A DNA stretch of 11,065 nt from Euperipatoides rowelli (Eukaryota; Onychophora; Udeonychophora; Euonychophora; Peripatopsidae). Shown one piece after another: positions 7,460-11,065 of this stretch. A model generated the notes under the pieces. It was not told the DNA's origin. It did not search any database and saw only the letters and a program-made list of their open reading frames with translations. Each line of letters starts with the position of its first letter. The stretch's first letter is position 1. The stretch is taken from NCBI GenBank assembly GCA_003024985.2, contig PXIH01S0009474.1; one strand, given 5' to 3'. The position numbers and the translations under genes are program-made.

Positions 7460-8228
7460 CTGAAAAAAAAAATGGTTTAAAATTTAAGATAGGTAAGTGT
7501 ACATAAAAAATTTCATCATAGTGTACTGTATTTTAAAATTTGAACAAGCTCATAGTTATCTTTATTTTTGTCAAATTTGTATGCTTGGACTAAAGTTTCT
7601 GTTATTACATACCGTCAATTACCATTTATCTGCTATTGTCTTGTGTGGACTAATACTAGACATAACGATAGCGGTCAAGCATTCCTTCTACTTTGAGCAC
7701 ATGTGCTTGTATTTTTCCGGTTGATTATCTAAATTTACAACCCTTAAACCAGCATTTATCAAACGATGTCCATGAAAAAATTTCAATGGTCCGTGGAAAA
7801 ACATCCATAAAAAAAAATATAATAATTTATAAAAATGCCTCTTTATATCACATTATTATTACGATATTATCATTGCTAGTTGTTATTATTAAATGATGAG
7901 AGTAAGGATGTAATATTAAAGTAGATCAGTTAAAAAAAATGTAAAACTAGATAATTAACGACTTCACTTAAAGACCATAACTCTATTAATATTTTGTGGC
8001 TGTTTATAACAGGTTGATTGTGCGATATCAGCGCCAATTAAAACATTTATTGGACGTCACAATAACAGTCATACCAAGTTACCAATACGAAAATTTGTGC
8101 TGTTGCCAATAATAAGATAATAATTATCATATCATCATTTCACAAAGTAATATTTTAAACATTGTTTAATATTAAAAAAAAGAAAAGCCACATAAATTAA
8201 CTCTTATGTAATATAAAAGTAAACTTAC
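7460..8228 (-). other. pex11: PEX11 intron, 769 bp
   Basis: It is bounded by GTAAGT (minus strand, at 8228) and a T-rich CAG acceptor at 7460-7462. Mostly unremarkable AT-rich DNA. The 67- and 75-codon plus-strand frames here are not recognisable and overlap each other. A possible hAT-type terminus lies at 7751. Confidence 0.8.
7751..7805 (+). mobile_element. Possible hAT-type transposon terminus
   Basis: CAGCATTTATCAAACGATG followed by TCCATGAAAAAATTTCAATG and GTCCGTGGAAAA resembles common hAT ends (CAG-x-G-TTTCTCAAAC, then repeated GTCC-x-TGG motifs). I could not find the opposite end or an 8-bp duplication, so this may be a solitary fragment or chance. Confidence 0.22.
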
Positions 8229-8344
8229 ATTTCCTAGATGTTGTTAATGCAGCTTCGAGTTTCTTTAACTGAACCAAGACATCGCTGGGTATATGTGATT
8301 TTGAAAGATACCAAATAGTAAATCGACTAACATATTGAATAGTT
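8229..8344 (-). CDS. pex11: PEX11-family peroxisomal protein, internal exon (N-terminal region)
   Basis: PEX11 proteins sit in the peroxisomal membrane, remodel it and promote elongation and division. Read on the minus strand, this exon gives TIQYVSRFTIWYLS, then SDVLVQLKKLEAALTTSRK. This matches the family pattern near the N-terminus, where an xxQYxxR-type segment is followed by a helix ending in a basic pair before the conserved R-K-L-x-R-L motif; that motif is completed by the next exon. The exon is 116 nt: 1 nt finishing a codon, 38 codons and 1 nt starting the next. The acceptor (TTATTTTTAG) and donor (GTAAGT) are canonical. The first codon is split with an upstream exon, so the start codon is not here and I could not find it. 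The paralogue is uncertain; it resembles the PEX11A/B type more than PEX11G. Confidence 0.82.
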
Positions 8345-8810
8345 CTAAAAATAATAATAATATACAATTAAAAAAAATAACAACTGTCTTCCCAAGTGCT
8401 AGGCATTGAACTATTTTTTTTTAGAGAAGGGGTGGAGGATATTGGAAGAAGTGAAATGAAAAACATAGAAAAAATAGTGGCCTATGGACTGCGTTTAAGT
8501 TTTAAAATTCACAGTCTCGAATTTGTCAATTAAAGTATCATATGCACCAAATGACATCTATTGTTATAAGGTAAACATCTATTAGGAATTCTAAAGTTTC
8601 TCACAAGTGTTCTAAACCATTCACCTCTTTCTTTCACAACTGGTTTGAATGACCAGAAATTGAGAAATCAAAAGTTAGACCTAACAATACGGTAATTATC
8701 TATTATACTATACCAAATCCAACCCCATCACCAGTGACCACAAGTATGAAATATCTACTAGTGTGCTGTGTGCGACAAATTAACACGTCAACAAAATTAA
8801 CAAAAAAAAG
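8345..8810. other. Upstream intron or 5' flank of PEX11, no recognised feature
   Basis: It follows the acceptor of the first visible PEX11 exon, so at least part is intron. I saw no ATG followed by a peptide like the conserved PEX11 N-terminus (acidic or aromatic residues, then G-R-D-K/R) with a donor in the needed phase. Confidence 0.45.
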
Positions 8811-9033
8811 TGTACTGTATCACCTTAGTTTACTGCATATACAGCACAGTGCAGCACATGCTGCCATTCATGTATAGAATCTCAATTGCATTGCATTGTT
8901 GCAGAATTAATATTCTATTAGCTAGAGAATTGTATTCAGGAAATATACCTTTCCTGCCTTTTCCTTAATAAAAAGTTTACCCTTACCACTCAGTGTTTGT
9001 CTCTGTACTGGAATATTTAATTGGAGACAAGGT
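8811..9033 (+). mobile_element. Possible 5' LTR end and primer-binding region of the Ty3-type element
   Basis: Upstream of gag there is an AATAAA at 8967-8972, then a T/G-rich stretch (CAGTGTTTGTCTCTG), and then ATTGGAGACAAGG at 9021-9033. In Ty3-type elements the LTR usually carries a poly(A) signal, and a T-G-G-rich tRNA-complementary site follows it directly. The left edge cannot be set because no 3' LTR is in the window; 8811 (TGTACTG...) is only a guess. Confidence 0.3.
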
Positions 9034-9090
9034 AAATTTCTTCAAGTTTGTAACTTGTCCCCCCCCCCTTTTTTTTTCCTTTAAAAAAAG

Positions 9091-9885
9091 ATGAATTTCA
9101 AAATAGAACCATTCGATCCACTCAGGATGAATTGGATTAGATATGTGGATAGAATCAATTTTTTTCTCGAAGCTCATCATGTAAAGGAAGAGGTTCGAAA
9201 GGCAACCGTCTTAACCATTATAGGGGATTTTGCCTTCAACATACTCTGTGATTTGATAGCCCCAAGTTCTGCAATGGATAGTAGCCTTGCCCAGATTTTA
9301 CACACACTCGAAAGTCCTTTTTCCCCGAAAGCCTCTAGCANGTATAGAGGTTTAATTTCAAGAAAAGAGTGCAACTAGAGAACGAACTGGCAACTGATTT
9401 TGCTGCAGGGCTTCGGAAGTTCAGTCTTCACTACGAATTCAAGGACAATTTAAATTCTTCTTTAGTTAACCAATTTATATTTGGTACAAGTGACAGGGTG
9501 CTTCAAAAACATCTCCTGCTAGAGAAAGATGATGTTTCCTTGGAAATAGTGATCCAGATTGCAACTGCAGCTGAAGTCTCGAATAAAAGCACTGCCGTTC
9601 TGCAGAATAACGTTAATTACAACAATCTTCTCTCCATTAAAACGCCGAACAAATTCAAGCAAGCACCTCCTGGTGAAGCAAAAAGATTTGTTTGCAACTG
9701 CTGTGGAGCCGTGCATCAAAGCTCTGATTTGTAACTTCAAGGAAGAAGAGTGCTTCTACAGTAAAACGAAGGGTCACTTAAGAGCCGTTTGCCGCGCTTT
9801 AAAGCATTTCAACAGATCTCTGGCAATTAAAGGAAAGCAGCCTACTTCTCATGTAAGCATGCAGGATTTGCAAGAAGACCCATAG
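9091..9885 (+). pseudogene. gag: Ty3-type gag (capsid and nucleocapsid), frame-broken
   Basis: The start MNFKIEPFDPLRMNWIRYVD follows a short A-rich leader. It fits the P-F-x-P-x-x-x-x-W-x-x-Y-x-x-R pattern of this group's gag, then VRKATVLTIIGDFAFNILCD and LIAPS (capsid). Near 9335-9347, beside an unresolved base, the frame shifts; the frame at 9348 continues with RFNFKKRVQLENELATDF, then FAAGLRKFSLHYEFKDNLN and LLLEKDDVSLEI. A first knuckle (C-x2-C-x3-H) ends at a TAA (9732-9734). The sense continues one frame over with ECFYSKTKGHLRAVC, a CCHC knuckle in which the second cysteine is replaced by serine. The region then closes at a TAG. Two shifts plus the altered knuckle mean it is not functional. 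Confidence 0.8.
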
Positions 9886-9911
9886 AAGAGAATAACTTAT
9901 GGTCAACATGA

Positions 9912-10215
9912 CTTTTGCAGCAGAATGTTAGTCCATTCATAGTACACCTTAGCGTTGACGGGCAACACCTCTCTTTCAAAGTCGACTCAGGCTCGGCCAT
10001 AGCATCTTGCCCCACTGCCTATTCCTGAAATACTGGCCTAAATACAAGAAGCTTCCCACGGCTATGATTCTACGTGCCTTCGATCCCCTTATCAAACCGC
10101 TAGGAGTTTGTAAAGTCAACGTCAAATGCAATAATTTTAAGCCTACAAACCTGGACTTAGTAATTACCAAAGAAGAAACCTCCACCCTCCTAGGATGCGC
10201 CTGGTTTCATGCACT
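9912..10215 (+). pseudogene. Ty3-type aspartic protease, frame-broken
   Basis: After a stop at 9909-9911, the frame reads SPFIVHLSVDGQHLSFKV then DSGSAIASCPTAYS before a TGA at 10026-10028. D-S-G-S (9984-9995) is the active-site D-(T/S)-G-(S/A) loop of retropepsins. The rest follows in another frame: KYWPKYKKLPTAMILRAFD, PLIKPLGVCKVNVKCNN and STLLGCAWFHALG. These match the later strands and the L-L-G-x-x-W-L end of the domain in this retroelement group. The frameshift at about 10020 splits the domain. Separate gag and pol frames are normal in some elements, but this break falls inside the domain and so reflects decay. Confidence 0.75.
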
Positions 10216-10918
10216 GGGGCCTACTGCCAATTTCTTAAATTGCATCTCCCCCACACCTCTCCAGCTTGTTTATACCAGCCACCCTGTTAAAGCTGCACAC
10301 TCTAAATTGGAAGAGCTGCTCAAGGAATTTAAAGACTTGTTCTTGTCTAACTTAGGGTGCATCATAGGGCCGCTGCCAAGTTATTTCTAAAAGAACACTC
10401 TGTTCTAAAGTTTTGTAAGCACTGCTCGGTCCCTCTAGCTCTCCTGCCGAGAATAGAAGAGGAACTCATTAAACTTCAGTCGCAAGGAATTCTAATTCCT
10501 ATTAAATATTTTAGTTGGGCTGCATCAATTGTGCCCATTGTGAAAAAGACTGGAGATCTGATTATGTGGGGATTATAAGGTAGGTCTCAACCTCCCTATC
10601 ATTGACAAAATTCTCTCTAAGCTAGCTGGAGGAACCGTGTTTTCAACACTAGACCTGGCTCAGGCCTACCAGCAAGTCTGCATTGCTGAACAGTCCACCA
10701 AACCCATCACCATTAATACTCACAAGGGCTTATTGCGTAACCCGCCTAACTTTCGAGGTCGTCACTGCACCAGCAATCTTCAAACAAATTATGGACACGG
10801 TCCTAGCCAGTATAGATCATGTCAGCTGCTACCTGGACGACATTCTAATCGCCAGCCTCAATGAAGAAACCAATTTAGTCGATTTAAAGAGGGTATTCTC
10901 TGCCCTAGATAAAGCAGG
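10216..10918 (+). pseudogene. pol: Ty3-type reverse transcriptase, 5' half only, frame-broken
   Basis: A linker (SKLEELLKEFKDLFLSNLG) leads into RT across a shift near 10370: AAKLFLKEHSVLKFC, RIEEELIKLQSQGILIPI and WAASIVPIVKKTGDL. A second shift near 10570 leads to GDYKVGLN, then LPIIDKILSKLAGGTVFSTL and DLAQAYQQV; about 8 residues normally present after D-Y-(K/R)-x-x-N are missing. A third shift near 10740 is followed by TFEVVTAPAIFKQIMDTVLA and CYLDDILIA. Y-L-D-D at 10830-10841 is the catalytic (Y/F)-x-D-D box with both aspartates kept. Homology ends after SALDKAG, well short of the thumb, RNase H and integrase. Confidence 0.85.
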
Positions 10919-10939
10919 TATTATTATTATTATTATTAT
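10919..10939. repeat. (TAT)7 microsatellite at the RT breakpoint
   Basis: Seven TAT units directly follow the last recognisable RT codons. On the minus strand the repeat lies just after an AATAAA at 10942-10947, like the microsatellite tails of some non-LTR retrotransposons. Confidence 0.85.
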
Positions 10940-11065
10940 CGTTTATTTCAACAGTATGATACAAATTAAATTTACTCTATGATCATGGCCCTTGCGGATA
11001 TTGACCATANTACAAGAAACACTGATATTGATGCTGAATAAAAGAAAAAAAAAACATGAAGATAA
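10919..11065. mobile_element. Probable retroposon end interrupting the Ty3-type element
   Basis: Unrelated sequence replaces RT from 10919 to the window end. Minus-strand reading: GAAATAAACG then (ATA)n, which fits the 3' tail of a LINE or SINE inserted in antisense. Plus-strand reading: AATAAA at 11037-11042 followed by an A-rich run fits the tail of a sense insertion only about 130 bp long. Without the far junction I cannot choose, and a simple deletion or assembly join is also possible. Confidence 0.35.

Larger units (their letters stand above)
9091..10918 (+). mobile_element. Ty3-type LTR retrotransposon, truncated and decayed
   Basis: Gag, zinc-knuckle region, aspartic protease and the first half of reverse transcriptase follow in the standard order on the plus strand. 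The frame breaks near 9340, 9730, 10020, 10370, 10570 and 10740, and there is an in-frame stop at 9883-9885. Base composition is clearly richer in G+C than the surrounding intron DNA. RNase H and integrase are not present: homology stops inside RT at about 10918, where a (TAT)n microsatellite begins. The proteins look closest to the Mag / K02A2.6-like group of animal elements, judged by eye. The element cannot move by itself. Confidence 0.85.

Noticed and set aside
7497-7896. Two overlapping plus-strand frames of 75 and 67 codons in a PEX11 intron
   Set aside because: They are antisense to the gene, unrecognised, rich in I/Y/L/K as expected of AT-rich noise, and overlap a possible transposon end.
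8822-8868. Minus-strand ATG frame (MAACAALCCICSKLR) ending at an AAG/GTGATA donor in the phase needed for the PEX11 first exon
   Set aside because: The phase fits, but the peptide lacks the G-R-(D/E)-K type motif expected before the Q-Y segment and is cysteine-rich, unlike PEX11 N-termini. Kept only as a note.
9059-9077. C10 followed by T9 just before gag
   Set aside because: A simple polypyrimidine tract; similar homopolymers occur elsewhere in the window, so no special role is inferred.
8983-9180. 65-codon minus-strand frame
   Set aside because: It is the antisense shadow of the retrotransposon leader and gag start.
9519-10185. Minus-strand frames opposite gag and pol
   Set aside because: Shadows of clearly homologous plus-strand gag and protease segments.

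Overview
The window looks like AT-rich nuclear DNA from an animal, probably an invertebrate. The evidence is one intron-split protein gene with GT/AG junctions, long gene-poor stretches, and several classes of degraded eukaryotic transposon (Ty3/mdg4-type LTR element, non-LTR retrotransposon, piggyBac-like and hAT-like non-autonomous elements). I cannot name the species. There are no bacterial operons, CRISPR arrays, tRNAs or rRNAs that I can see.

The one host gene I can support is a PEX11-family peroxisomal membrane protein on the minus strand. Three exons are visible: 8229-8344, 7296-7459 and the terminal exon 2818-3141. All junctions are canonical and the reading phases fit. The first exon, which should carry the start codon and roughly 15-20 residues, was not found. 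It lies either in the sequence above 8345 or beyond the window.

Layout: 1-2817 is AT-rich and has no gene I recognise, but it holds a diverged inverted repeat with arms at 797-894 and 1350-1456. The 4.15 kb last intron of PEX11 (3142-7295) is packed with repeats. First comes a ~75-bp degenerate tandem repeat array (3551-4336) whose last unit is inverted and whose first unit is split by a 178-bp hAT-like miniature element with an 8-bp target duplication. Next is an antisense, AT-rich remnant of a non-LTR retrotransposon (about 4944-5500). Last is a 1.18-kb piggyBac-like non-autonomous element (5794-6969). The shorter intron 7460-8228 has one possible hAT-type terminus.

From about 9021 to 10918 there is a decayed Ty3-type LTR retrotransposon on the plus strand: gag, a zinc-knuckle region, an aspartic protease and the first part of reverse transcriptase, with at least five frame breaks. 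Its RT is cut off at a (TAT)n microsatellite followed by unrelated sequence that looks like the end of another retroposon.

I found no sign of a novel functional system. The noteworthy content is the nested transposon structure inside and beside the PEX11 gene.
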